Notes under the pieces: model-generated
Seen by the model: the letters and a program-made list of their open reading frames with translations, nothing else
Databases searched by the model: none
What the model was told of the DNA's origin: nothing
Assembly (NCBI GenBank): GCA_030530385.1
Contig: JAUMVB010000004.1
Location: 1-51,988 of the forward strand
From: a bacterium
GTDB lineage: Bacteria; Patescibacteriota; Saccharimonadia; Saccharimonadales; Saccharimonadaceae
Direction: 5' to 3'
Length of the DNA: 51,988 nt
Position numbers and translations under genes: made by a program
Part shown: positions 32,731 through 40,185 of the stretch, piece by piece
Layout of the letters: each line of letters starts with the position of its first letter
Numbering within the stretch: the stretch's first letter is position 1

Positions 32731-34511
32731 TATTTTTCTCCTTTCTTCTTGGTGGATTCTGATCTTTCAAATGCTTTAATTTGTTTTTCGATTTCATCAT
32801 CAGATAACTGGCTAGAAGCAATCTCTCGGTAAAGGTCGCTTGTTTTCAGCAGTTTGCCATGCTTACCGTGAGCAGAAATTTTACCATCGTCAAGAACTAT
32901 AATATGATCGGCGCTAGCAATAGAGGATACCCGTTGAGCAACTATAAACTTAGTTTGATTTTTGGTTTTTTTGGTTAGTTCGGCACGCAAAAGAGAATCG
33001 GTTTTATAATCAAGCGCGCTAAAACTATCGTCAAAAATTAGAATTGGCGCATTGGTCGCAATCGCGCGTGCAATTGAGAGCCGCTGTTTTTGGCCGCCAG
33101 AGAAATTTTTCCCGCCTTGTGAAACTTTTTCATCCAAATCATTAGGCAATCCTTGAACAAAATCCCAAGCTTGAGCTATTTTTAACGCATTAATAATTTG
33201 TTCATCCGATATATTGGTCTTTCCGTAAGCAATATTTTCACGAATCGTCCCAGAGAAAAGTTGCGCTTTTTGCGGTGCGTATCCAATGACTTCATGGAGG
33301 TCTTTTTGTGCGAAATTTTTAATATTAATATTACCAATAGTAATTTCCCCGCTATCGATATCGAAGAAGCGTGGGATTAGTTTTGCTATAGTACTCTTAC
33401 CAGAACCGGTTCCACCAATAACAGCAACTGTCTGACCCTGCTTAATCTTAAAGCTGATGTTATCAAGAACTTTTTCTTCACTATCAGGGTAGCTAAAATT
33501 AACATTCTTAAACTCAATATCGAAAAACTCTGGAATTCTTTGCGTGTATTTTTTATCTTTAACAGAAACTTGCGTGTCAAGAACTTCACGAATACGTTTT
33601 AAGGAAACAAACATTCTCGGCAAAAACACCAAGATCATTGAAAGCATAGAAAAAGCAAAAGTAACCTGAGCAGTATATTGGGTTAGAGCAAAAATATCAC
33701 CAATCGATATAGTATTGTTAGCCACAAAATACGACCCGATCCACGCAACAGCAACAAGAGAAAAGCCCGAAATCATTGTCATAAAAGGGGAGATTAGCGA
33801 AAAAACTCTATCGATAAAGATATTAAGTTTCAAGCTATCGGAATTAATCTTGTCGAACTTAGATTCTTCAATTTTATCTTTGCGATAGGCCCGAATAACT
33901 CTCAGTCCAGTAATTGTTTGGCGTGACTGTAGATTCATTTTATCGATAAATTTTTGAATTTTGCTGAGGTTAGGCATGGCAAAAATAGAAATGACGGCGG
34001 TTAGAGATATAATCGCGACAACCGTCGCTGCCACAATCCAGCTCATAGATGCAGAAATCGAAAAAACATTAATCACTGCGCCAGCCCCTACTATTGGTGC
34101 ATAAATTCCCATTCGCATAGTCATAGTAAATGTTTGCTGAAACTGTCGTGCATCATTTGAGATCCTTGTAAGCAGACTAGAAACAGGAAATTTACCAAAT
34201 TCGCTCATCGAAAAACTCTCGATCTTAGCAAAAGTATCACGTCGTAAATCACGCGCCATTCCACCGGCAGAACGTGCCGCAAAAAAGATACTAGCCAGCA
34301 TAAGTCCTCCAGCTATTAACGACAAGCCAATCATCATAAAGCCATTAGAATAAATAGCTTCCATATTTTTCATGGCTACACCTTCAGAAATAATTTTTGA
34401 AGTGTATTGCGGTAATTCTAAGTTAATTTTTGCTGAAAAAATTGTCAAGATAAGCATAGTCACTATCTCAAGCCAATATTTTCGAGCATATTTAAGAATA
34501 AATTTTAGCAT
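32730..34511 (-). CDS. ABC exporter half-transporter with degenerate catalytic site
   Basis: 593 aa from the ATG at 34511 (a TTG just before it is not needed; AAAGGAG lies 5-6 nt upstream). Six transmembrane helices, then a nucleotide-binding domain with Walker A GGTGSGKST and signature FSGGQKQR. Walker B ILIFDDSFSALD has Asp instead of the catalytic Glu, and the H-loop is FIVAQRVSSI with Gln instead of His. Together with the partner's altered signature this is the asymmetric pattern of heterodimeric exporters such as TM287/288, where one ATP site is non-hydrolytic. Substrate unknown. Confidence 0.93.
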   Translation of the reverse strand: MLKFILKYARKYWLEIVTMLILTIFSAKINLELPQYTSKIISEGVAMKNMEAIYSNGFMMIGLSLIAGGLMLASIFFAARSAGGMARDLRRDTFAKIESFSMSEFGKFPVSSLLTRISNDARQFQQTFTMTMRMGIYAPIVGAGAVINVFSISASMSWIVAATVVAIISLTAVISIFAMPNLSKIQKFIDKMNLQSRQTITGLRVIRAYRKDKIEESKFDKINSDSLKLNIFIDRVFSLISPFMTMISGFSLVAVAWIGSYFVANNTISIGDIFALTQYTAQVTFAFSMLSMILVFLPRMFVSLKRIREVLDTQVSVKDKKYTQRIPEFFDIEFKNVNFSYPDSEEKVLDNISFKIKQGQTVAVIGGTGSGKSTIAKLIPRFFDIDSGEITIGNINIKNFAQKDLHEVIGYAPQKAQLFSGTIRENIAYGKTNISDEQIINALKIAQAWDFVQGLPNDLDEKVSQGGKNFSGGQKQRLSIARAIATNAPILIFDDSFSALDYKTDSLLRAELTKKTKNQTKFIVAQRVSSIASADHIIVLDDGKISAHGKHGKLLKTSDLYREIASSQLSDDEIEKQIKAFERSESTKKKGEK

Positions 34512-34546
34512 CAAGCTCCTTTGTTTTTAGTTTTAGTCGTTAACGT

Positions 34547-34555
34547 ATTTTAACA
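34547..34555 (-). promoter_or_regulatory. Extended -10 promoter of the ABC exporter operon
   Basis: Minus-strand TGtTAAAAT; leader of about 30 nt with AAAGGAG before the ATG at 34511. Confidence 0.6.
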
Positions 34556-34561
34556 TATTTA

Positions 34562-34593
34562 GAGAAAAGAAAAAAGAGCGCATAATTGCGCCC
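34562..34593 (-). terminator. Terminator of the 53-aa ORF transcript
   Basis: Minus-strand GGGCGCA (34593-34587) pairs with TGCGCTC (34582-34576, one wobble), loop ATTA, then CTTTTTTCTTTT. It stands between the small ORF and the ABC promoter. Confidence 0.8.
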
Positions 34594-34711
34594 TGACTGA
34601 ACCTCGCATATAAATGTAACAGATTGCTGCAAAAAACAAGCAACTGCGAAGCCCAGATATTAACTAGCTGTACATTGGAGCCACCCCCTTTCTATAAAAA
34701 TGACTTGATTC

Positions 34712-34873
34712 TTAATACCTATCAAATTGGCTAGAAATATATTTAAGATCGTTGGATTGTTCTTTTATTTCTCCATCGACCTCTAAGGCGTAATCTACGC
34801 CTAGCAAGCCGCTAAACTTAACTATTTTAATTAGCTGGCCATACTTTTCTTTTACATCTAGAGTCTCTCTCAA
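34712..34873 (-). CDS. Hidden small ORF, 53 aa, TTG start
   Basis: Not recognised. Reads MRETLDVKEKYGQL at the start and ends SSQFDRY; acidic overall, with a hydrophobic centre (KFSGLLGVDYALEV). Support for expression is strong for its size: near-consensus promoter (34923-34950), leader of about 43 nt, GGGGG 8 nt before the TTG, and a terminator about 120 nt after the stop. It is too short for many gene finders. A second GAAAGGGGGTGG site after the stop (34681-34693) precedes only a 6-codon frame and then stops. Confidence 0.5.
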   Translation of the reverse strand: MRETLDVKEKYGQLIKIVKFSGLLGVDYALEVDGEIKEQSNDLKYISSQFDRY

Positions 34874-34922
34874 TCATCTCACCCCCTTCTGTAAATTTGC
34901 TTTTAGCTAGTTAACACTCAAT

Positions 34923-34950
34923 ATTATACAACTTTCATCCACAAAGTCAA
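34923..34950 (-). promoter_or_regulatory. Sigma-70-type promoter of the 53-aa ORF
   Basis: Minus-strand TTGACT (34950-34945), 16-nt spacer, TATAAT (34928-34923). It is divergent from the tRNA-Glu promoter, with -35 boxes only 17 nt apart. Confidence 0.7.
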
Positions 34951-34967
34951 TAGTCTCTACAAAAATA

Positions 34968-34996
34968 TTGATTTTGCTAACAAAATTTGTTAAAAT
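34968..34996 (+). promoter_or_regulatory. Promoter of tRNA-Glu and dus
   Basis: TTGATT (34968-34973), 17-nt spacer, TAAAAT (34991-34996) with extended TGt. The tRNA begins 8 nt after the -10, so the primary transcript has almost no 5' leader. Confidence 0.7.
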
Positions 34997-35004
34997 TTCT
35001 GTAT

Positions 35005-35079
35005 GGCCTCATCGTCTAACGGTTAGGACACAAGGTTCTCATCCTTGCAATCGGGGTTCGATTCCCCGTGAGGTCACCA
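35005..35079 (+). tRNA. tRNA-Glu (anticodon CTC)
   Basis: Acceptor GGCCTCA pairs with TGAGGTC (one G-T); D-arm with AACGGTTAGGAC; anticodon stem CAAGG/CCTTG encloses TTCTCAT, giving CTC. T-arm CGGGG/CCCCG with TTCGATT. CCA is encoded at 35077-35079. dus begins 25 nt downstream, probably on the same transcript. An isoacceptor with TTC is expected elsewhere. Confidence 0.96.
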
Positions 35080-35104
35080 CAATTCTGATTTTTAAATTTT
35101 TATA

Positions 35105-36115
35105 ATGAAACACGATTTTTGGCAAAAAATAATCAGCAGCACAGGCGAGGAAAACGGTAAGAAACTACCATTTTTTTCGCTTGCACCAATGGAAGCTGTG
35201 ACTGATGTAGTATTTCGACACGTAGTTTCGAAAGCGGCACGACCAGACATTTTTTATACCGAGTTCACGAACTCGTCAAGTTTCGCTAGCCCAAAAGGAA
35301 TCCATAGTACGCGAGGGCGGCTAACTTTTACACCAGATGAGCAGCCAATTATTGCCCAAATTTGGGGATCGCGACCAGACGACATTAAATTTATGTGCGA
35401 GAAACTACCAGAACTTGGATATCAAGCAATCGATATCAATATGGGCTGCCCAGATAAAGCCGTAATTAAGAGTGGCGGCGGAAGTGATTTGATTCGAAAC
35501 CCTGAACTCGCTGCCGAAATCATCAAAAGTGCGAAAACTGGCGGTTTACCAATTTCGGTTAAAACGCGGCTTGGTTTTTCGCGAGTAGAAGAGTGGCACG
35601 ATTGGCTTAAATTTTTGTTAGAGCAAGAAATTGCAGTTTTAACAATTCACCTTCGAACCAAGAAAGAAATGAGCAAAGTTGCAGCGCATTTTGAATTGAT
35701 TCCTGAAATCTTAGCACTACGCGATGAAATTGCGCCAGAAACTCTAATTCAGATTAACGGCGACATCAAAACCCGCCAGCAAGGCTTGGAACTTTGGCGA
35801 AAATATCCAGAAATTAATGGAATCATGATTGGCCGCGGTGTTTTCGAAAATCCATTTTGCTTTGAAAAAAATCCGCCAGAAATTGCTCAAAATTTAAGCG
35901 ATTATTTAGATCTTCTTGAACTTCAACTTGATTTATTTGAAAAATATTCTCGCGAACTCGAAAAACGCCGTTTTGAACCATTAAAGCGATTTTTCAAAAT
36001 TTACGTGCGAGAATTTGCTGGTGCAAGCGAATTACGCGCAAAATTAATGGAAACAAAATCAGTCGACGAAGTTCGAGAAATCTTGAAGGATTTTCGAAGT
36101 GCCGCGCAAAAATAA
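35105..36115 (+). CDS. dus: tRNA-dihydrouridine synthase
   Basis: Flavin enzyme that reduces specific uridines in the tRNA D-loop. 336 aa. [15 protein letters not shown] (about 26-40) is the FMN-binding start of the TIM barrel; the catalytic acid is C115 in [25 protein letters not shown] and GVFENPFCF follow, and a helical C-terminal domain completes the family length. No Shine-Dalgarno is visible; the gene starts 25 nt after the CCA of tRNA-Glu, so maturation of that tRNA would leave a short leader. Subfamily (DusA/B/C) not decided. Confidence 0.93.
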   Translation: MKHDFWQKIISSTGEENGKKLPFFSLAPMEAVTDVVFRHVVSKAARPDIFYTEFTNSSSFASPKGIHSTRGRLTFTPDEQPIIAQIWGSRPDDIKFMCEKLPELGYQAIDINMGCPDKAVIKSGGGSDLIRNPELAAEIIKSAKTGGLPISVKTRLGFSRVEEWHDWLKFLLEQEIAVLTIHLRTKKEMSKVAAHFELIPEILALRDEIAPETLIQINGDIKTRQQGLELWRKYPEINGIMIGRGVFENPFCFEKNPPEIAQNLSDYLDLLELQLDLFEKYSRELEKRRFEPLKRFFKIYVREFAGASELRAKLMETKSVDEVREILKDFRSAAQK

Positions 36116-36293
36116 TAAACAGAAAGTTAAATTCCAACGGTTCCAAATACAAGCCTCACAACAAAATAAAAAACGTTATAGTAGTGAAAGAGAGGCTCGC
36201 GCCGCCGCTGATTATCTAGAGCTCACTAGAGGAATTGAACTCAATGTTTATCGCGATATTGACGGCGGTTGGTATTTAACAAGTAAAAAATAA
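36099..36293 (+). CDS. Small basic protein, 64 aa
   Basis: Not recognised. It starts with GTG inside the end of dus (17-nt overlap) with AAGGA about 8 nt upstream, so it is probably coupled to dus. The N-terminal half is very basic ([15 protein letters not shown]). The second half, [23 protein letters not shown] followed by GGWYLTSKK, has the look of a compact alpha/beta RNA-binding or SPOR-like fold. Family unknown; a translation-related role would fit the context but is inference. Confidence 0.55.
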   Translation: MPRKNNKQKVKFQRFQIQASQQNKKRYSSEREARAAADYLELTRGIELNVYRDIDGGWYLTSKK

Positions 36294-36325
36294 TCTCGGC
36301 TTTTAATGATTTTTTAAGGTTTGTA

Positions 36326-36334
36326 TGTTAAAAT
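36326..36334 (+). promoter_or_regulatory. Extended -10 promoter, predicted leaderless start
   Basis: TGtTAAAAT ends 6 nt before ATG 36341. Confidence 0.65.
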
Positions 36335-36340
36335 TTCTAT

Positions 36341-36592
36341 ATGGAGAAAAAAGTTATAGTTTATTCAACAAGCTGGTGCGGATTTTGTTCCGCCGAAAAA
36401 GACTGGCTTGAACACAACGGTATAAAATTTGAAGCTAAAGATGTCGAAAATGATTCAGTCGCTCGAGACGAACTACTCGCAAAAATGGGCGGGGAGTTTC
36501 GTGGCGTGCCAGTGACAGATATAGATGGCGAAATTGTACTTGGTTTTGATCGCGCTAAGCTTTCTCAGCTACTTGATATTAAGCGTTTTTAA
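36341..36592 (+). CDS. Glutaredoxin-like thioredoxin-fold protein
   Basis: 83 aa, the size of a class I glutaredoxin. The redox motif is C13-G-F-C16 in STSWCGFCSAEKDWL; the cis-proline loop is RGVPVTDI (about 64-71), followed by GFDRAKL. The motif CGFC rather than CPYC/CGYC resembles NrdH/YruB-type proteins. It should reduce protein disulfides in the cytoplasm or serve ribonucleotide reductase; no partner is adjacent. A single gene unit bounded by its own promoter and terminator. Confidence 0.9.
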   Translation: MEKKVIVYSTSWCGFCSAEKDWLEHNGIKFEAKDVENDSVARDELLAKMGGEFRGVPVTDIDGEIVLGFDRAKLSQLLDIKRF

Positions 36593-36613
36593 GATCTAAT
36601 TATAACATATTTT

Positions 36614-36644
36614 AACTGTCCGCGAGCTGGACAGTTTTTTATTT
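36614..36644 (+). terminator. Rho-independent terminator of the glutaredoxin gene
   Basis: AACTGTCC (36614-36621) pairs with GGACAGTT (36629-36636), followed by TTTTATTT. Confidence 0.9.
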
Positions 36645-36655
36645 AATATAAGGTG

Positions 36656-36684
36656 TTGACAAGACCTTTGGTTAGCGTTAGAAT
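36656..36684 (+). promoter_or_regulatory. Consensus sigma-70-type promoter of the 63-aa ORF
   Basis: TTGACA (36656-36661), 17-nt spacer, TAGAAT (36679-36684). One of the two best -35/-10 matches in the window; predicted start near 36691. Confidence 0.75.
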
Positions 36685-36727
36685 GGTGAAGCTGAAGAAC
36701 AGCAAAAAAAGAAAAGGGGTGTGAAAT

Positions 36728-36919
36728 ATGGCAAATAAAATTCTCCATGGCGGCATTAATTCTCAAATTGATGCTGGTACATATGTACCTAGCTACACAC
36801 AAGTTGATTGGAATGAAATGTCCCAACAAACATTTAAGGACGTTAGAATTCTAGGAATTAAAGGACAACAATCAGCTATGAATGCAGCTCATGGGCTGTC
36901 AGCGTGGCAAAATTGGTAG
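36728..36919 (+). CDS. Strongly promoted small orphan protein, 63 aa
   Basis: Not recognised. MANKILHGGINSQ start; polar, Gln/Asn/Gly-rich, no cysteine, no membrane helix, ends HGLSAWQNW. Expression signals are strong: consensus promoter, leader of about 37 nt, AAAAGGGGTG before the ATG, and a terminator hairpin 5 nt after the stop. The length and composition suggest a small abundant protein (structural, regulatory or DNA-associated); no homolog is known to me. The last codons overlap a tRNA-Leu-like sequence. Confidence 0.6.
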   Translation: MANKILHGGINSQIDAGTYVPSYTQVDWNEMSQQTFKDVRILGIKGQQSAMNAAHGLSAWQNW

Positions 36920-36941
36920 ATACAGGAGCTTTCAAGCTCCT
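36898..36941 (+). other. tRNA-Leu 5'-half-like sequence at the end of the 63-aa ORF
   Basis: GTGGCAAAATTGGTAGA (36904-36920) matches the position 8-9 plus D-arm sequence typical of bacterial tRNA-Leu (GTGGCGGAATTGGTAGA), and a hairpin follows where an anticodon arm would be. No T-arm, matching acceptor strand or CCA follows, so it is not a functional tRNA. It may be a relic or a chance similarity within codons for AWQNW. Confidence 0.3.
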
Positions 36942-36947
36942 TTTTTC
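36924..36947. terminator. Terminator of the 63-aa ORF
   Basis: AGGAGCT (36924-36930) pairs with AGCTCCT (36935-36941), loop TTCA, then TTTTTC. The convergent ABC-F gene ends at 36946, inside this element. Confidence 0.85.
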
Positions 36948-38640
36948 ATTTTTCGCCAATTTTTATAATTTGATAATTCTTGTAGCCAGATTTCATCGCT
37001 TTTCGAAAATAGTCATCGTGGCTCACAAAAATAATCGCACCAGAATAATTCTTCAAAGCCCGTTCAAGCTCCTCAATACTCGGCAAATCTAAGTGCGAAG
37101 TTGGCTCATCTAGAATTAGAACCTGCGGACCGTTAGAAAGCATTTTGATCAGTTGAAATCTCGCCTTCTGTCCTCCAGAAAGTTCACGAATAGGCGTCTC
37201 AAAGTCCTCAGTGGAAAAGAGATATTGATGCAAAATTCGGTAAATTTCCTCTTCAGAAATAGAAAGATTTTGGTCGAGGTAGATTTTCTCAATTGCATCT
37301 TTTAGATTCATTTCGAAAAATTCAGAACCGATTTCTTGGCTATAAACTCCAATTCTCGCTGTCTCATCAAGAAAAATCTTGCCGTCGTAGATCTCCGCTT
37401 TTTCGTTTTCTGCGCCAAAAATCGTTTTAATTAAGCTGGTTTTTCCAACGCCGTTTCGACCAAAAATCTCCAAAATTCCACCAACTTTTAAATCAAAATT
37501 TACATTTTCAAAAAGAATTTTTGCGCCATTTTTGCTCTCAAGTGCATCTTCAAGCGAACCATAGCCGAGCGCAAGATTTTCTGCCCGCACTAAACTTCGC
37601 ACCGAACGCGTTTCTTCATTTTTAATACCGATTTTAACATTTTTGGCCTTAAATTTTTGATAAGATTTTGCCGCCTTAAAACCTAGTTTTTCAACATTTG
37701 CTTGATCAATCCAAAAACTCGGTTTTTCAATCAGCTCCAGATCCGCGAGCTCTTCGCGCGATTTATTTTCGAGCCGCTTAAACCGTTGAATTGTACTTGG
37801 ATCACGAGCCTTCTCCTTCATCCGTTGATATTCACGAACTTTATCTTTTAAATTTGCAATTCGGCGCTGAATACTTTCAAAATCTTGAATTTGATTAGTC
37901 GTCGAAAACATATTCGCCCGCAAATAATCGTCATAATTTCCTTTAAAAATATAAGTTTTGCCGTCACGAATTTCAATAATTCTATCAACTTTCGAAAGTA
38001 CATCACGGTCGTGCGTAATCACTAAAACCGCTTCGTTAGAATTATTCATCCAGTTTAAAAAACGATTTTTGGCGTGCGAATCCATAAAGTTAGTCGGCTC
38101 ATCAACGAGCGCCAAATCAGCTTTCGAATGGATAATTTTAATCGTATCGACTAAGCGCTTCTGACCGCCCGAAAGTGTTTTCATTTGCCGATTCTCAAAA
38201 CCACCGAGGCCAAAATCGCGAAGTCCGGCTTTAATTTTATCTTCAATAAAGTGGAAATTTTTCTCTTGAAATCGATTTAGCGCATCAGTATATTTTTCGA
38301 TCAGTACCATGTTTTCGCCCATTTTTTCAGGAAGTTCACGCAAAAGTTTCGAAAGATGAGCGTATTCCGGCAGATCATTCAAGATGAAATCAAGCACAGT
38401 CTGCTCACCAACGCTGGAATATTCCTGTTGCGTGCTGGCAATAACTGAGCCTTTTCGAAAAATCACTTCACCCGAAAAATCTTGGTCACGACCAAGCAAA
38501 ATACCAAAAAGTGTGGATTTTCCAATCCCGTTTCTCCCAATTAAACCAACTTTTTCACCTTCATCAATGCTAAATTTTATGTTCTGAAGGAGTTGTTTGT
38601 TGCCAAAAGATTTTTCAGTAATTTCTACACTAAGAATCAT
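36946..38640 (-). CDS. ABC-F family ATPase
   Basis: 564 aa with two nucleotide-binding domains and no membrane helix. Walker A motifs GRNGIGKST (35-43) and GRNGVGKTS, signatures LSGGQKRLV and LSGGQKARF, Walker B motifs LVDEPTNFMD and LILDEPTSHLD. The inter-domain linker (about 235-330, many Lys/Arg/Glu, RDPSTIQRFKRLENKSR) is the ribosomal P-site tRNA interaction motif region. ABC-F proteins act on the ribosome as translation factors or as antibiotic-resistance factors; the sequence alone does not decide which. It starts 1 nt after the stop of the glycosyltransferase, same strand. Confidence 0.92.
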   Translation of the reverse strand: MILSVEITEKSFGNKQLLQNIKFSIDEGEKVGLIGRNGIGKSTLFGILLGRDQDFSGEVIFRKGSVIASTQQEYSSVGEQTVLDFILNDLPEYAHLSKLLRELPEKMGENMVLIEKYTDALNRFQEKNFHFIEDKIKAGLRDFGLGGFENRQMKTLSGGQKRLVDTIKIIHSKADLALVDEPTNFMDSHAKNRFLNWMNNSNEAVLVITHDRDVLSKVDRIIEIRDGKTYIFKGNYDDYLRANMFSTTNQIQDFESIQRRIANLKDKVREYQRMKEKARDPSTIQRFKRLENKSREELADLELIEKPSFWIDQANVEKLGFKAAKSYQKFKAKNVKIGIKNEETRSVRSLVRAENLALGYGSLEDALESKNGAKILFENVNFDLKVGGILEIFGRNGVGKTSLIKTIFGAENEKAEIYDGKIFLDETARIGVYSQEIGSEFFEMNLKDAIEKIYLDQNLSISEEEIYRILHQYLFSTEDFETPIRELSGGQKARFQLIKMLSNGPQVLILDEPTSHLDLPSIEELERALKNYSGAIIFVSHDDYFRKAMKSGYKNYQIIKIGEK

Positions 38641-38641
38641 A

Positions 38642-39952
38642 TTATTTCTTTAATTTTCGAGAGAGTTTTTCAAGCCAATTTTTTGGCTCATTCTTTTTCT
38701 TTTCGATAACGAAATTATAAATTTCTTCAAATTTTGAAATTGTAAAATTCAAATCGTGCTGCTTGATAATCTCAAGCCCATTTTTTGAAAAATCTGCCGC
38801 AAGTTTTTTATCGTTTAAAATCTTCGAAATGCTTTCGGCAATTTGTTCAACATTATCAGTTTCACACAAAAAACCATTCATGCCATCTTGACAGATTTCC
38901 TTAACCGCGCCAACATCGACACCAATTACAGGCTTGCCACAAGCTGCTGCTTCAAGAAAAACAATTCCTTGAGTCTCAGTTGGGCTTGCCGACACAAATA
39001 CGCTAGCTGCACGGTGAAAATTCACTAAATATTCACCAAGTTGCGTGCCCATAAAGTGCACATTTTTCGAAATTCCCAGTTTATAGACCAAATTCTCAAG
39101 ATTCGGGCGATCAGTCCCATCACCAACAATCACTAGCTGAGCTTTTTTGTTATTTTTTAATACTTCATTAAACGCTAAAATCAATGTTGAAATGTGTTTT
39201 TCAGCATCAACACGACCAATATTCATTACAATCGGTGAATTTTGAGCTAAATCAAATTTTTCAAAAAATTCTTTTGGCGGTTTTTCAGGAGTAAATCGGC
39301 TTAAATCAATACCGTTCGAAACAGCCTCAATCGGCATTTTAGCTTTTTCTGGATTTCGAAAATGGCGCTCAATCGCTTGGCGAGTTGGCATCGTAGCATA
39401 ATCTGCTTGAAGCGCAAAGCGTTTAGTATAAAGTAAAACTGTTCGGTTAATGATCGGCGAGAATGGCGCAAGCATTTTTAAATTATCGAATAAATTCTCG
39501 GGGCTGGAATGATTAGTGATTACCACTGGAATATTATGTTTTCGCGAAAAATCGATCATCGCCTGGCCCACAAAAAGTTGCAATTGAATATGTGAAACAT
39601 CTGGCATAAAATTATTTTCTTTACAAAATTTGCGGATTTCGCGGATTGGAAGAAGAGAAAGTCGATAGCCATTATGAAGATAAATTCGTGGAATAGTAAT
39701 TCGGCCACCAGCAATTTTGCGAGGCTCAGGCAGAGTTTCGGTCTGGTTTGGATAGAAAGGAAAATTAATTGAGCTTAGACGAACTACGCGATAGCCGTCT
39801 ACTTTTTCTATATAATATTCGCCAGTCTGGCTTGGCGCAAAAACCACAACTTCATGACCACGAGCAGTCATTTGCTCAGCCAAATTTTTAGAAAAAACCG
39901 AGATACCATTAATCATCGGCCAAAATAAATCAGATGCAATCGCAATTTTCAT
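38642..39952 (-). CDS. Glycosyltransferase family 4
   Basis: 436 aa from the ATG at 39952, fixed by a promoter ending 7 nt upstream (the frame from 39988 begins before it). GT-B fold: MKIAIASDLFWPMINGISVFSKNLA with the acceptor-loop Gly/Val pattern, NIGRVDAEKHISTLI, LVIVGDGTDRPNLE, and FVSASPTETQGIVFLEAAACGKPV with the E-x7-E pair. The start resembles mannosyltransferases and diglucosyl-diacylglycerol synthases, so a lipid or cell-envelope glycan target is likely. Tail is basic (KNWLEKLSRKLKK), suitable for membrane association. Co-transcribed with ABC-F. Confidence 0.88.
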   Translation of the reverse strand: MKIAIASDLFWPMINGISVFSKNLAEQMTARGHEVVVFAPSQTGEYYIEKVDGYRVVRLSSINFPFYPNQTETLPEPRKIAGGRITIPRIYLHNGYRLSLLPIREIRKFCKENNFMPDVSHIQLQLFVGQAMIDFSRKHNIPVVITNHSSPENLFDNLKMLAPFSPIINRTVLLYTKRFALQADYATMPTRQAIERHFRNPEKAKMPIEAVSNGIDLSRFTPEKPPKEFFEKFDLAQNSPIVMNIGRVDAEKHISTLILAFNEVLKNNKKAQLVIVGDGTDRPNLENLVYKLGISKNVHFMGTQLGEYLVNFHRAASVFVSASPTETQGIVFLEAAACGKPVIGVDVGAVKEICQDGMNGFLCETDNVEQIAESISKILNDKKLAADFSKNGLEIIKQHDLNFTISKFEEIYNFVIEKKKNEPKNWLEKLSRKLKK

Positions 39953-39959
39953 AAGCTTA

Positions 39960-39968
39960 ATTATAACA
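39960..39968 (-). promoter_or_regulatory. Extended -10 promoter, predicted leaderless start
   Basis: Minus-strand TGtTATAAT ends 7 nt before the ATG at 39952. The stretch from here to the topA promoter (about 200 nt) holds a small palindrome TTACTGAGTAA near 40037 but no gene that I can see. Confidence 0.7.
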
Positions 39969-40165
39969 GATTTCGTAGTAAGTTTCAAACCAAATCAGCT
40001 ATGATTAAAAGTTTCAAGACAACCTTCGATAGCTTCTTACTGAGTAACCAAAAACCTTATCACCAACTCATGTTTGTGCCTTTTTAATCAAAAAATAATT
40101 TTCTTCATAAGAACCCAGAATTCTGTAAAATTGCAATTTTAAAATTTGTAGAAAAACTTTGAAAG

Positions 40166-40174
40166 TGTTAAAAT
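40166..40174 (+). promoter_or_regulatory. Extended -10 promoter of topA
   Basis: TGtTAAAAT, 11 nt before ATG 40186; leader of only about 4 nt. Confidence 0.6.
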
Positions 40175-40185
40175 AAATTAAGCTT

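Noticed and set aside
36898-36941. Complete tRNA-Leu gene
   Set aside because: No variable arm, T-arm, 3' acceptor strand or CCA after the hairpin; T-run of a terminator follows instead.
39969-40165. Small RNA or gene between the divergent glycosyltransferase and topA promoters
   Set aside because: Only a short palindrome near 40037 and AT-rich sequence; no promoter-terminator pair or ORF that would support a gene.
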